This document shows, piece after piece, positions 1-6,064 of a stretch of 6,863 nt of DNA (its first letter is position 1; every line of letters starts with the position of its first letter). The stretch lies in the NCBI GenBank assembly GCA_026392535.1, contig JAPLBX010000093.1, positions 1 through 6,863 on the forward strand, given 5' to 3'. The translations under genes and the position numbers were made by a program. Under the pieces are notes generated by a model. It worked only from the letters and a program-made list of their open reading frames with translations. It made no database searches and had not been told where the DNA came from. Source of the stretch: Actinomycetota bacterium (lineage in GTDB: Bacteria; Actinomycetota; Actinomycetes; S36-B12; UBA5976).

Positions 1-1133
1 AAGAATTTCTTAGGTGGGTAAAGCGCTGCAGAATCAACACCACCCGAAAGGATGCGGCCAGAAGGCGGTGCAGACAAGTTGTATGCACGACCCAAGCGAG
101 TCATCGAGTCAAGTAGCACAACCACGTCATGACCCATTTCAACTAAACGCTTTGCGCGTTCGATTGCGAGTTCGGCTGCAATTGTGTGTTCTTCAGCTGG
201 GCGGTCGAAGGTTGAAGCAATAACTTCACCCTTGACGGTGCGCTGCATGTCAGTTACTTCTTCAGGTCGTTCGTCAACTAGAACCACCATCAGGTGAACT
301 TCTGGATTGTTTTCAACGATTGCGTTAGCAATCTGTTGAAGGACGATTGTTTTACCAGCTTTTGGTGGCGAAACAATTAGACCGCGTTGTCCTTTACCAA
401 TTGGAGCAACCAAATCGATCACGCGTGTGGTCAAGTTGTTTGGAGTGGTTTCAAGACGCAAACGCTCTTGTGGATATAGCGGAGTTAGCTTGCTGAAGTC
501 GACGCGACCACGTGCAGTTTCAGGATCTTGACCGTTGACAGTGTCGACTCGAACTAGCGGGTTGAACTTCTGGCGTGGCTTGCCTTCTTGATCGGTGTCT
601 TTTGGCTGGCGAACCAGACCAGTTACTTGGTCACCTTTACGAAGTGCATATTTCTTAACTAAACCAAGTGACACATAAACATCGTTTGGTGATGGCAGGT
701 AGCCAGTTGTGCGAACGAATGCATATGAATCAAGAATGTCCAAGATGCCAGCAACTTCAATTGTTACGTCGTCATCTGAAAGTTCTTCGCGATCGCGATT
801 GTTGCGGCGATTGTTGCGGTCAAAACGTCCGCGTCGACGGTCTGTTCCTTCACGTTCACCATCATTGTTTGATTCAGTTTCGTTGGATTCGCCATCGTTA
901 TCGCGTGGACGATTGCGTTCGCGACGGTCACCGCGATCACCGCGTGGTTCATCCGAATTATTAGCAGCGCCTTGTGGTCGCGATGCGCGACGTTCGTTGG
1001 CTTGTGCTTTTCCGATTGCTTTGACGAGCTCATCCTTCTTTAAAGTGGATGCGCCATCGATTTTCAAACTCGCTGCGAGTTTTTTGAGTTCGGGCAACTT
1101 CAGATCGTTAAGCCCTGTTGTGGTTTCGCTCAA
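1..1133 (-). CDS. rho: Transcription termination factor Rho, N-terminal 377 residues (3' end outside window)
   Basis: Rho is a hexameric RNA-dependent ATPase/helicase that binds nascent RNA and releases RNA polymerase. Translating the minus strand gives one open frame from 1133 to the left edge with no stop. In order it has: a Rho_N/SAP-like helical segment at about residues 7-45 (GLNDLKLPELKKLAASL); a charged Arg/Asn/Asp/Glu-rich low-complexity stretch at about 46-117; an RNA-binding cold-shock-like domain from about 129 (GILDILDSYAFVRT, then DVYVS); and the ATPase core. The core shows Walker A SPPKAGKT (Lys261), the catalytic-glutamate motif DERPEE (Glu288, Arg289) and Walker B VVLLDSMTR (Asp342), followed by PPSGRILSGG. 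Compared with E. coli Rho, roughly the last 70-90 residues, with the R-loop and arginine finger, lie outside the window. TTG at 1133 is chosen because the in-frame upstream stop TAG is at 1214-1212, no ATG or GTG lies between, and a good Shine-Dalgarno precedes TTG. Family identity is very secure; the start is likely. Confidence 0.96.
   Translation of the reverse strand, partial: MSETTTGLNDLKLPELKKLAASLKIDGASTLKKDELVKAIGKAQANERRASRPQGAANNSDEPRGDRGDRRERNRPRDNDGESNETESNNDGEREGTDRRRGRFDRNNRRNNRDREELSDDDVTIEVAGILDILDSYAFVRTTGYLPSPNDVYVSLGLVKKYALRKGDQVTGLVRQPKDTDQEGKPRQKFNPLVRVDTVNGQDPETARGRVDFSKLTPLYPQERLRLETTPNNLTTRVIDLVAPIGKGQRGLIVSPPKAGKTIVLQQIANAIVENNPEVHLMVVLVDERPEEVTDMQRTVKGEVIASTFDRPAEEHTIAAELAIERAKRLVEMGHDVVVLLDSMTRLGRAYNLSAPPSGRILSGGVDSAALYPPKKF
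795..818 (-). repeat. Perfect 12-bp tandem repeat inside rho
   Basis: Bases 795-806 and 807-818 are identical (GCGATTGTTGCG on the + strand). On the coding strand they encode Arg-Asn-Asn-Arg twice, at Rho residues 106-113, followed by Arg-Asp-Arg. The repeat lies at the end of the charged linker just before the RNA-binding domain. It keeps the frame, so it looks like a small slippage duplication in a low-complexity coding segment. Confidence 0.85.
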
Positions 1134-1141
1134 GCGATTTA

Positions 1142-1147
1142 CCTTCC
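1142..1147 (-). promoter_or_regulatory. Shine-Dalgarno of rho
   Basis: The minus strand reads GGAAGG, then 8 nt (TAAATCGC), then TTG. The purine-rich match to the anti-Shine-Dalgarno and its normal spacing decide the otherwise ambiguous TTG start of rho at 1133. No other start codon in this frame is as well placed. Confidence 0.7.
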
Positions 1148-1248
1148 GCGTTATTTTTGTGATTTTTTCCGCACCGAAAAGTTTCGAGAGAATCTTTGGA
1201 TTTTTTGAGGACTAATTTGTCTAAGCCTTTTAGGCCTTCCCCAAGCGG

Positions 1249-1276
1249 TGGTTGAACCTTAGCAAAGGTTTGACCA
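1249..1276. other. Inverted repeat (hairpin) upstream of rho
   Basis: On the + strand, TGGTTGAACCTT and AAGGTTTGACCA pair across a 4-nt loop (AGCA), giving 12 pairs including two G-T wobbles. In the minus-strand transcript, which is the one expected here, the two wobbles become a C/A and A/C internal mismatch. That leaves an inner 6-bp stem (AACCTT/AAGGTT, loop TGCT) and an outer 4-bp stem (TGGT/ACCA). No U-tract follows on either strand, so it is not a standard intrinsic terminator. It could be an RNA leader structure, a protein-binding dyad, or chance. Confidence 0.5.
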
Positions 1277-1278
1277 GA

Positions 1279-1356
1279 TTCCGCTATTTGGGCCTCAGTT
1301 ACCCGTTTAGTGGGGTTGAGTGAGCGCCCACAGTCGAGATATTGAGTTGCAAAGTC
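1279..1356 (-). repeat. 78-bp tandem repeat, copy 1 (non-coding, downstream of thrB)
   Basis: This is directly adjacent to, and in the same orientation as, the copy at 1357-1434. Aligning by eye, 67 of the first 73 positions match, and 3 of the remaining 5, about 70/78. On the minus strand it would read, in the thrB frame, KTLQLNISTVGAHSTPLNG followed by TAA: a near copy of the thrB C-terminus, but positioned after the thrB stop. It therefore appears to be an untranslated duplicate of the gene's tail. Confidence 0.88.
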
Positions 1357-1434
1357 TTCCGCTATTTGGGGCTTAGTTACCCGTTTAGTGGGGTGGAGTG
1401 AGCGCCTGCACTCGAGATATTGAGTTGCATGGTC
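1357..1434 (-). repeat. 78-bp tandem repeat, copy 2 (contains the thrB 3' end)
   Basis: This copy includes the last 18 sense codons of thrB (from Thr295), the TAA stop at 1379-1377 and about 20 nt downstream. Its partner lies at 1279-1356. The unit length, 78, is a multiple of three, so both copies share the thrB reading frame. Each copy carries TAA and, four codons later, an in-frame TAG. Within the sense codons compared, differences include Ser/Thr, Ala/Val and one silent change, plus changes near the outer edge. Confidence 0.88.
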
Positions 1435-2315
1435 TCAAATCCTTCGCCCGCTATCTTGGCGATTTCTTCAGAGACAAATCCGGTGGTCAGGACTAGAACC
1501 GTTGGGCCAGCGCCAGAAATGACAGCCGCGTGACCTTTGGCTCGAAGTTTTTGCACCAGTGCGTGGGATTTAGGCATAGCGCTCTTGCGGGCATCTTGAT
1601 GAAGTTTGTCTTCGGTGGCAGCCATCAACAATTCTGGGTGGTCAGTAATTGCGGATACCAATAATGCGGAGCGACCAACGTTGAATGCAGCATCCGCGTG
1701 ATCCACAACTTCTGGAAGTAGTCCGCGTGCTTTTTTGGTTGCAACCGCAGTTGCGGGTATGCAAACAACAGCACGCAGATCACGATTTGGAGTCAAACGA
1801 ATTGCATGTGCATCTTCACTGCCGCCCCATGCGATTGTGAAACCACCTAGCAGTGCGGCTGCAACATTGTCAGGGTGACCTTCGATTTCACTCGCAAGTT
1901 TTAGGGCAGCTTCGTTTGTGAGAATTTGATCTCCACCAACAACAAGTGAGCGAGCTAAAACTATTCCACCAACAATTGCGGCTGATGAAGAACCAAGACC
2001 GCGGCCATGAGGAATTTGGTTTGCTGAAACTATAGCTAGACCTTTTGGCTTCTCACCCATTGCTTCAAAAGCCGCCATCATTGATTTAGCGATTAAGTGT
2101 TTTCCATCGCGAGGAAGTTCGTCAGCACCTTCGCCAGCGATGTCGATTTCGATTGTGGGTTCGTCAAGAATCTGAGCAATGATTTCATCATACAAATCAA
2201 GAGCCAACCCGGCTGTATCAAATCCAGGTCCTAGGTTTGCAGATGTGGCTGGCACCCGAACACGAACTGGAGCTGCCTTAAAAGTTAATACTGGAGCAGA
2301 GTTTTTACTAGCCAT
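1377..2315 (-). CDS. thrB: Homoserine kinase
   Basis: ThrB is a cytosolic GHMP-family kinase that phosphorylates L-homoserine with ATP to O-phospho-L-homoserine, the substrate of the adjacent ThrC. The 312-residue protein has the family motifs in order: VPATSANLGPGFD at 21-33 (motif 1, substrate side); the ATP-binding glycine/serine loop PHGRGLGSSSAA at 102-113; EGHPDNVAAALLGG starting at 145; and the C-terminal glycine motif SGAGPT at 267-272. Length is normal for bacterial ThrB. The ATG at 2315-2313 overlaps the thrC stop by one base (TAATG), implying translational coupling and co-transcription with hom and thrC. The last 18 codons lie in a 78-bp sequence duplicated just downstream, which makes the C-terminal tail (SSAGAHSTPLNG) the one odd part. 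That tail is beyond the catalytic core, so activity is not expected to depend on it. Confidence 0.96.
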   Translation of the reverse strand: MASKNSAPVLTFKAAPVRVRVPATSANLGPGFDTAGLALDLYDEIIAQILDEPTIEIDIAGEGADELPRDGKHLIAKSMMAAFEAMGEKPKGLAIVSANQIPHGRGLGSSSAAIVGGIVLARSLVVGGDQILTNEAALKLASEIEGHPDNVAAALLGGFTIAWGGSEDAHAIRLTPNRDLRAVVCIPATAVATKKARGLLPEVVDHADAAFNVGRSALLVSAITDHPELLMAATEDKLHQDARKSAMPKSHALVQKLRAKGHAAVISGAGPTVLVLTTGFVSEEIAKIAGEGFETMQLNISSAGAHSTPLNG

Positions 2316-3370
2316 TACAGTCCAATCGCTTTCACAGCTGCATCAACATCAACTGGCACAATGATTGGCTCTGATGCATTTTGCAATGCCCATTGTGGAT
2401 CTTTCAAACCATTTCCAGTCACAGTGCAGACAATCTTCAAACCTTTATCCACCTTGCCAACGGCATGAAGTTTGAATAGCCCAGCGACTGAAGCTGCTGA
2501 TGCTGGTTCAACAAATACAGCTTCTTTGGTTGCAAGGTAATGGTAGGCCGCAAGAATCTCATCGTCACTAACCATGTCAATCAATCCACCTGATTCATCT
2601 CGAGCAGCGAGTGCTTGTTGCCAAGAAGCAGGATTGCCAATACGAATCGCGGTTGCAAGAGTTTCTGGATTTTCAACAACTTTTCCGTGCACAATCGGTG
2701 CGGCACCTTCAGCTTGAAATCCCCACATGCGTGGCAGTTTGGTAGAAACCTTGTCGTTTTTATATTCAACAAAGCCCTTCCAATACGCAGTTATGTTGCC
2801 AGCATTTCCAACTGGGAGCATGTGTACGTCTGGTGCATCACCAAGTGCGTCAACAATTTCAAATGCTGCAGTCTTTTGACCTTCAATGCGATCTGGATTC
2901 ACACTATTAACCAAGGCAATTGGATGATGGGCTGCCATGTCGCGTGCCATGTTCAAACAATCGTCAAAGTTTCCTTGTACTTGAACAATTTTCGCGCCTT
3001 GCACAACTGCTTGGGCAAGTTTGCCCATTGCAATCTTTCCTTCTGGAATCAAAACCACACTAGTCATGCCGGCTTTTACTGCGTATGCAGAAGCGCTAGC
3101 TGAAGTATTTCCAGTTGATGCACAAACCACAGCCTTCGCGCCTGCTTCTGCTGCTTTTGAAATTGCAACCGTCATACCGCGATCTTTAAAAGAACCAGTC
3201 GGATTTCCACCTTCAACTTTTAGCCAAACCTCTGCACCAACTTTTTCGGAGATATTGCAGGCATAAACAAGTGGTGTACCACCTTCGAGCAAAGTTACGA
3301 CAGGTGTTTTGTCAGTTACTGGTAATCGATCGCGATATTCGTGAATAAGCCCGCGCCACTGATGTGCCAT
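2315..3370 (-). CDS. thrC: Threonine synthase
   Basis: ThrC is a PLP enzyme of fold type II that converts O-phospho-L-homoserine to L-threonine and phosphate, the last step of threonine synthesis. The 351-residue protein matches the shorter, mycobacterial-type threonine synthases. Visible motifs are the PLP-lysine motif GNPTGSFKDRG (Lys62 as the Schiff-base lysine), STGNTSASASAYA from residue 85 (substrate/PLP contact), the phosphate-cup loop PVGNAGNITAYWKG at 186-199, and CTVTGNGLKDP at 315-325 near the C-terminus, which contacts the PLP pyridine ring in this family. The ATG at 3370-3368 shares one base with the hom stop, and its own stop shares one base with the thrB start. There is no room for a promoter, so the gene must be transcribed with hom. 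No allosteric N-terminal domain of the plant type is present. Confidence 0.97.
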   Translation of the reverse strand: MAHQWRGLIHEYRDRLPVTDKTPVVTLLEGGTPLVYACNISEKVGAEVWLKVEGGNPTGSFKDRGMTVAISKAAEAGAKAVVCASTGNTSASASAYAVKAGMTSVVLIPEGKIAMGKLAQAVVQGAKIVQVQGNFDDCLNMARDMAAHHPIALVNSVNPDRIEGQKTAAFEIVDALGDAPDVHMLPVGNAGNITAYWKGFVEYKNDKVSTKLPRMWGFQAEGAAPIVHGKVVENPETLATAIRIGNPASWQQALAARDESGGLIDMVSDDEILAAYHYLATKEAVFVEPASAASVAGLFKLHAVGKVDKGLKIVCTVTGNGLKDPQWALQNASEPIIVPVDVDAAVKAIGL

Positions 3371-4677
3371 TAGTTGGCACTTCCTTCAACGCGCATCACA
3401 CCAACGACTTCGCTTACTGCGCTGAGGGACTTCAATTCTGCAAGAGTTTGTGAAAGTGCTTTGTCTGTAGCGAGGTGGGTGCGAACAAGCAAGAAAGCTG
3501 CATCGCCATGGCCATCTTGGCGGACAACTTGAATGCTCACGTCGTGCTTTGCAAATGTATTTGCAATCGTTGCGAGGACACCTGGTTGATCTGCAACCTT
3601 TAAATTGATGCTGTAGCGGGTTTTGGCTGCACTGATTGGTAGTGGAGCAAGTTCTGCATAAACACTTTCACCTGGGCCACGACGGCCAGAAACTTTATTG
3701 CGAGAGACAGCTACTAGATCGCCGAGAACTGCAGATGCTGTCGGAGCGCCACCAGCTCCGCGGCCATAGAACATAACTTGACCGGCAGCATCAGCTTCAA
3801 CGAAAACTGCGTTGAAAGAAAGGCGAACACTTGCAAGCGGATGTGATTTCGGCACCATGGCAGGATGAACGCGAACTACCACGCCTTTTTCATCATCACT
3901 TAGTTCAGCAACTGCAAGTAGTTTCACCACAAAACCCATATCTTTTGCAGCTTTGATGTCGGCGGCAGTTACTTTGCTAATTCCTTCACAGTAAACATCG
4001 TCGATGGTCACGCGGGTGTGGAATGCAAGGCTGGCAAGAATTGCAGCTTTGGCAGCGGCGTCATGTCCTTCAACGTCGGCGGTTGGATCTGTTTCTGCAT
4101 ATCCAAGTGCTTGAGCTTCTTTCAAAACTTCTGTGTAGTCAGAACCCTCTTCATCCATTTTTGTGAGAATAAAGTTTGTGGTGCCATTAACGATTCCAAG
4201 AATTCGGCGAACTTTGTCACCCACAAGAGATTCACGTAGTGGACGCAAAAGTGGAATAGCACCAGCAACTGCAGCTTCGTAATAAACATCAGCATCATTA
4301 GCTTCGGCTGCTGCAAATATTTCTGCGCCATATTTTGCAAGCAAAGCTTTGTTTGCGGTCACGATTGATGAACCGTTTTTTAGCGCGCGCAAAATTAGAT
4401 ATTTTGCTGGTTCGATGCCGCCCATTAATTCGATAACAACGTCAATGTTGTCATCAAGAAGTTTTTCCGCATCAGTGGTGATTAAGTTGGCAGGAATCCC
4501 AGCACGGTCTTTTTTCGCATCTCGAACTGCCACACCAACTAATTCGAATTTAGCGCCTACTCGGGCGGCAAAATCTTCCTCGTTATCTTTGAGCAAACGA
4601 GCTACTTCTGAGCCCACAACTCCGGCGCCGAGCAAGGCAATGCGCAAAACTGGCAATTCAGCCTTGTTTGCAGACAT
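3370..4677 (-). CDS. hom: Homoserine dehydrogenase with C-terminal ACT domain
   Basis: Hom reduces L-aspartate-4-semialdehyde to L-homoserine with NAD(P)H, committing carbon to threonine, methionine and isoleucine. The 435-residue monofunctional enzyme has an N-terminal Rossmann fold with GAGVVG at 17-22, the TANK motif at 107-110, EAAVAGAIP at 134-142, GIVNGTTN at 161-168, and the signature GYAETDPTADVEGHDAAAK at 192-210. By comparison with yeast homoserine dehydrogenase, Glu195, Asp206 and Lys210 are the substrate-binding and catalytic residues. An ACT domain spans about 355-430 (LKVADQPGVLATIANTFAKHDVSI); in relatives such as Corynebacterium this tail mediates feedback inhibition by threonine, which is inferred here. 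There is no fused aspartokinase. The ATG start has GAGGAG 5 nt upstream. The gene follows lysA by 47 nt and overlaps thrC by one base. Confidence 0.97.
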   Translation of the reverse strand: MSANKAELPVLRIALLGAGVVGSEVARLLKDNEEDFAARVGAKFELVGVAVRDAKKDRAGIPANLITTDAEKLLDDNIDVVIELMGGIEPAKYLILRALKNGSSIVTANKALLAKYGAEIFAAAEANDADVYYEAAVAGAIPLLRPLRESLVGDKVRRILGIVNGTTNFILTKMDEEGSDYTEVLKEAQALGYAETDPTADVEGHDAAAKAAILASLAFHTRVTIDDVYCEGISKVTAADIKAAKDMGFVVKLLAVAELSDDEKGVVVRVHPAMVPKSHPLASVRLSFNAVFVEADAAGQVMFYGRGAGGAPTASAVLGDLVAVSRNKVSGRRGPGESVYAELAPLPISAAKTRYSINLKVADQPGVLATIANTFAKHDVSIQVVRQDGHGDAAFLLVRTHLATDKALSQTLAELKSLSAVSEVVGVMRVEGSAN

Positions 4678-4682
4678 TTCGA

Positions 4683-4688
4683 CTCCTC
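4683..4688 (-). promoter_or_regulatory. Shine-Dalgarno of hom
   Basis: The minus strand reads GAGGAG, then TCGAA, then the hom ATG (4677-4675). It is the strongest ribosome-binding site in the window and fits hom being the first cistron of the tightly coupled hom-thrC-thrB set, whose later members begin at one-base overlaps. Confidence 0.75.
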
Positions 4689-4711
4689 GTTTGCGCTTGC
4701 GTGAGGGCGAA

Positions 4712-4717
4712 ATCCTA
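4712..4717 (-). promoter_or_regulatory. Possible -10 element upstream of hom (weak)
   Basis: TAGGAT on the minus strand in the 47-nt lysA-hom gap fits the loose actinobacterial TANNNT -10 pattern, directly after the CCTAGG palindrome (4717-4722 region). Transcription would start roughly 30 nt before the hom ATG. No TTGACA-like -35 is visible 16-18 nt upstream, where the sequence is lysA coding. hom may equally be transcribed from upstream of lysA or argS. Confidence 0.2.
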
Positions 4718-4724
4718 CCTAGGT

Positions 4725-6062
4725 CTAGAGCAAACCCTGGTCGAGTGCGAGTAGGTCAGCTTCAGTCTCTCTGCGCACAAGTAAGCGTGCTGACTCGTGC
4801 TTAACCGCAACAACAGCAGGTTTGGCCAACATGTTGTAGTTGGAAGCCATTGAGCGGTGATACGCACCGGATGCGGCTACCGCTATGAAATCTCCAGGGG
4901 CCACATCACTTGCCATCAGTAAGTCTCGGACCACGATGTCGCCACTTTCACAGTGCTTACCAACGATGCGGGATTGAACTAATTCACCCAATGGATCGCG
5001 GTTTGCAATTCGGGCTGTGTATTGCGCGCCATAAAGGGCGGTGCGAATGTTGTCGCTCATGCCGCCATCTACCGAGATGTATGTGCGAGTGGTGTTGCCT
5101 TCGAGCTCGATTGGCTTAATGGTGCCAACCTCATAAAGGGTCACAGTCGATTGACCAATAATTGAACGGCCCGGCTCAATGGAAAGAGTTGGTAAAGCAA
5201 TTTTATGTTTTTCGCTTTCACGAACAACTAAATCAATAATTACGTTTGCCATGTCTGCAATGGACATTGGATCATCGGTTGGCAGGTATGCAATTCCAGT
5301 TCCGCCACCTAGATCGACTTCTTTTGTGATGAAACTATATTTTTTGTGTAGCAGTGCACAAAATTCAATTACTCGTGCTGCTGAAAGTTCAAAACCACGT
5401 GGATCGAATATCTGGGACCCGATGTGTGAATGAAAACCAAGCAAGTTCATATATGGCGAAGAGTTAACTTCGATTGCTGCTTGTTCTGCTGCTCCACTGA
5501 AAATAGATAAGCCAAACTTTTGATCTTCATGTGCGGTCGAAATTGCTTCATGAGTATGAGCTTCCACCCCTACTGTTAAGCGGATGAAAACATCAATTGT
5601 TTTATTCAAACTCTTGCAGATGCGATTCAATCTTTCGATCTCATCAAATGAGTCAATCACGATTGCGCCAACACCAGCAGTGATTCCGCGCTCAATTTCT
5701 TCCATTGACTTGTTGTTGCCATGCATCACAATCAGTTCAGGTGGAACTCCGGCAGCAAGTGCTAGCGCTAACTCACCGCCAGTTGACACATCAACGCCAA
5801 GCCCGCCTTCAACCATCCAACGTAAAACGTCTGCAGATGCATACGCTTTGCTCGCGTAATGAATTTTCACTGGCATTGGTGCATCGCTATAAGCGGTGAC
5901 ATATTGCTTAATCTTTTCTTTTACATCTAATTCATCAATTACAAACAGTGGCGTGCCAAACTCTTGAACCAATTCAGAAGTTGAAACGCCAGCAAAAACC
6001 ATTTCGCCATGGCGATTCAATGTTGTGTTTAGCGGCCAAACGCGGGGTTCGAGTGCACTCAT
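4725..6062 (-). CDS. lysA: Diaminopimelate decarboxylase
   Basis: LysA is a PLP enzyme of fold type III (alanine-racemase-like barrel) that decarboxylates meso-2,6-diaminopimelate to L-lysine, the last step of lysine synthesis. The 445-residue protein shows the Schiff-base lysine motif HYASKAYA (Lys72), HGNNKS at 114-119, HSHIGSQI at 211-218, the PLP-phosphate glycine loop DLGGGTG at 250-256, EPGR at 296-299, the active-site CESGD motif at 371-375 contributed across the dimer, and SGAYHRSMASNYN from 398, whose Tyr401 lies in the substrate/PLP region. Length is typical of actinobacterial LysA. The ATG at 6062 begins 2 nt after the argS stop; GGAG in the argS end lies about 11 nt upstream and could serve as its ribosome-binding site. 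Co-transcription with argS is likely from the spacing. Confidence 0.97.
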   Translation of the reverse strand: MSALEPRVWPLNTTLNRHGEMVFAGVSTSELVQEFGTPLFVIDELDVKEKIKQYVTAYSDAPMPVKIHYASKAYASADVLRWMVEGGLGVDVSTGGELALALAAGVPPELIVMHGNNKSMEEIERGITAGVGAIVIDSFDEIERLNRICKSLNKTIDVFIRLTVGVEAHTHEAISTAHEDQKFGLSIFSGAAEQAAIEVNSSPYMNLLGFHSHIGSQIFDPRGFELSAARVIEFCALLHKKYSFITKEVDLGGGTGIAYLPTDDPMSIADMANVIIDLVVRESEKHKIALPTLSIEPGRSIIGQSTVTLYEVGTIKPIELEGNTTRTYISVDGGMSDNIRTALYGAQYTARIANRDPLGELVQSRIVGKHCESGDIVVRDLLMASDVAPGDFIAVAASGAYHRSMASNYNMLAKPAVVAVKHESARLLVRRETEADLLALDQGLL

Positions 6063-6064
6063 AA

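Larger units (their letters stand above)
1134..1376 (-). other. thrB-rho intergenic region / rho leader
   Basis: This 243-nt stretch has no convincing gene on either strand. From the thrB side it contains: the post-stop tail of one 78-bp repeat copy; the whole second copy (1356-1279); a 12-position inverted repeat (1249-1276); a weak hairpin at 1223-1237 (minus-strand AGGCC-TAAAA-GGCTT, five pairs with one G-U); an A-rich stretch; and the rho Shine-Dalgarno. No stem followed by a T tract is seen on the minus strand, so there is no recognisable intrinsic terminator for the threonine genes. A TGCTAAGGT string at 1264-1256 resembles an extended -10 element, but no -35 hexamer sits at normal distance. 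Transcription could read through from thrB into rho, or rho could have its own promoter here; the sequence does not decide. Confidence 0.6.

Noticed and set aside
764..1033. 89-codon minus-strand frame overlapping rho
   Set aside because: It is a different frame from the Rho-coding one, with a biased Ala/Ile/Thr composition that reflects frame-shifted repeats of the charged linker.
709..1215. 168-codon open frame on the + strand opposite the start of rho
   Set aside because: It is antisense to the well-supported rho N-terminus. Its Ser/Arg-rich translation is the complement of Rho's charged linker, and it resembles no known family.
1223..1237. Intrinsic terminator for the threonine genes
   Set aside because: The stem has only five pairs including a wobble, and no T tract follows on the minus strand.
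1201..1278. Possible third, older copy of the 78-bp repeat
   Set aside because: Only short scattered matches (for example GCAAAG and GTGGTTGA-like strings) align with copies 1 and 2. This is not better than expected by chance.
1279..1434. CRISPR array or insertion-sequence ends
   Set aside because: There are only two copies, directly abutting with no spacers. There is no transposase, no terminal inverted repeat, and the unit is explained by duplication of the thrB tail.
2615..3103. 162-codon + strand open frame inside thrC
   Set aside because: It lies wholly antisense to thrC, which has all the catalytic motifs. The translation shows no recognisable domain and no ribosome-binding context.
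4349..4804. 151-codon + strand open frame across the hom start and lysA end
   Set aside because: It is a shadow of the hom N-terminus, Ser/Thr/Arg-rich and without family features, and it crosses a gene boundary on the opposite strand.
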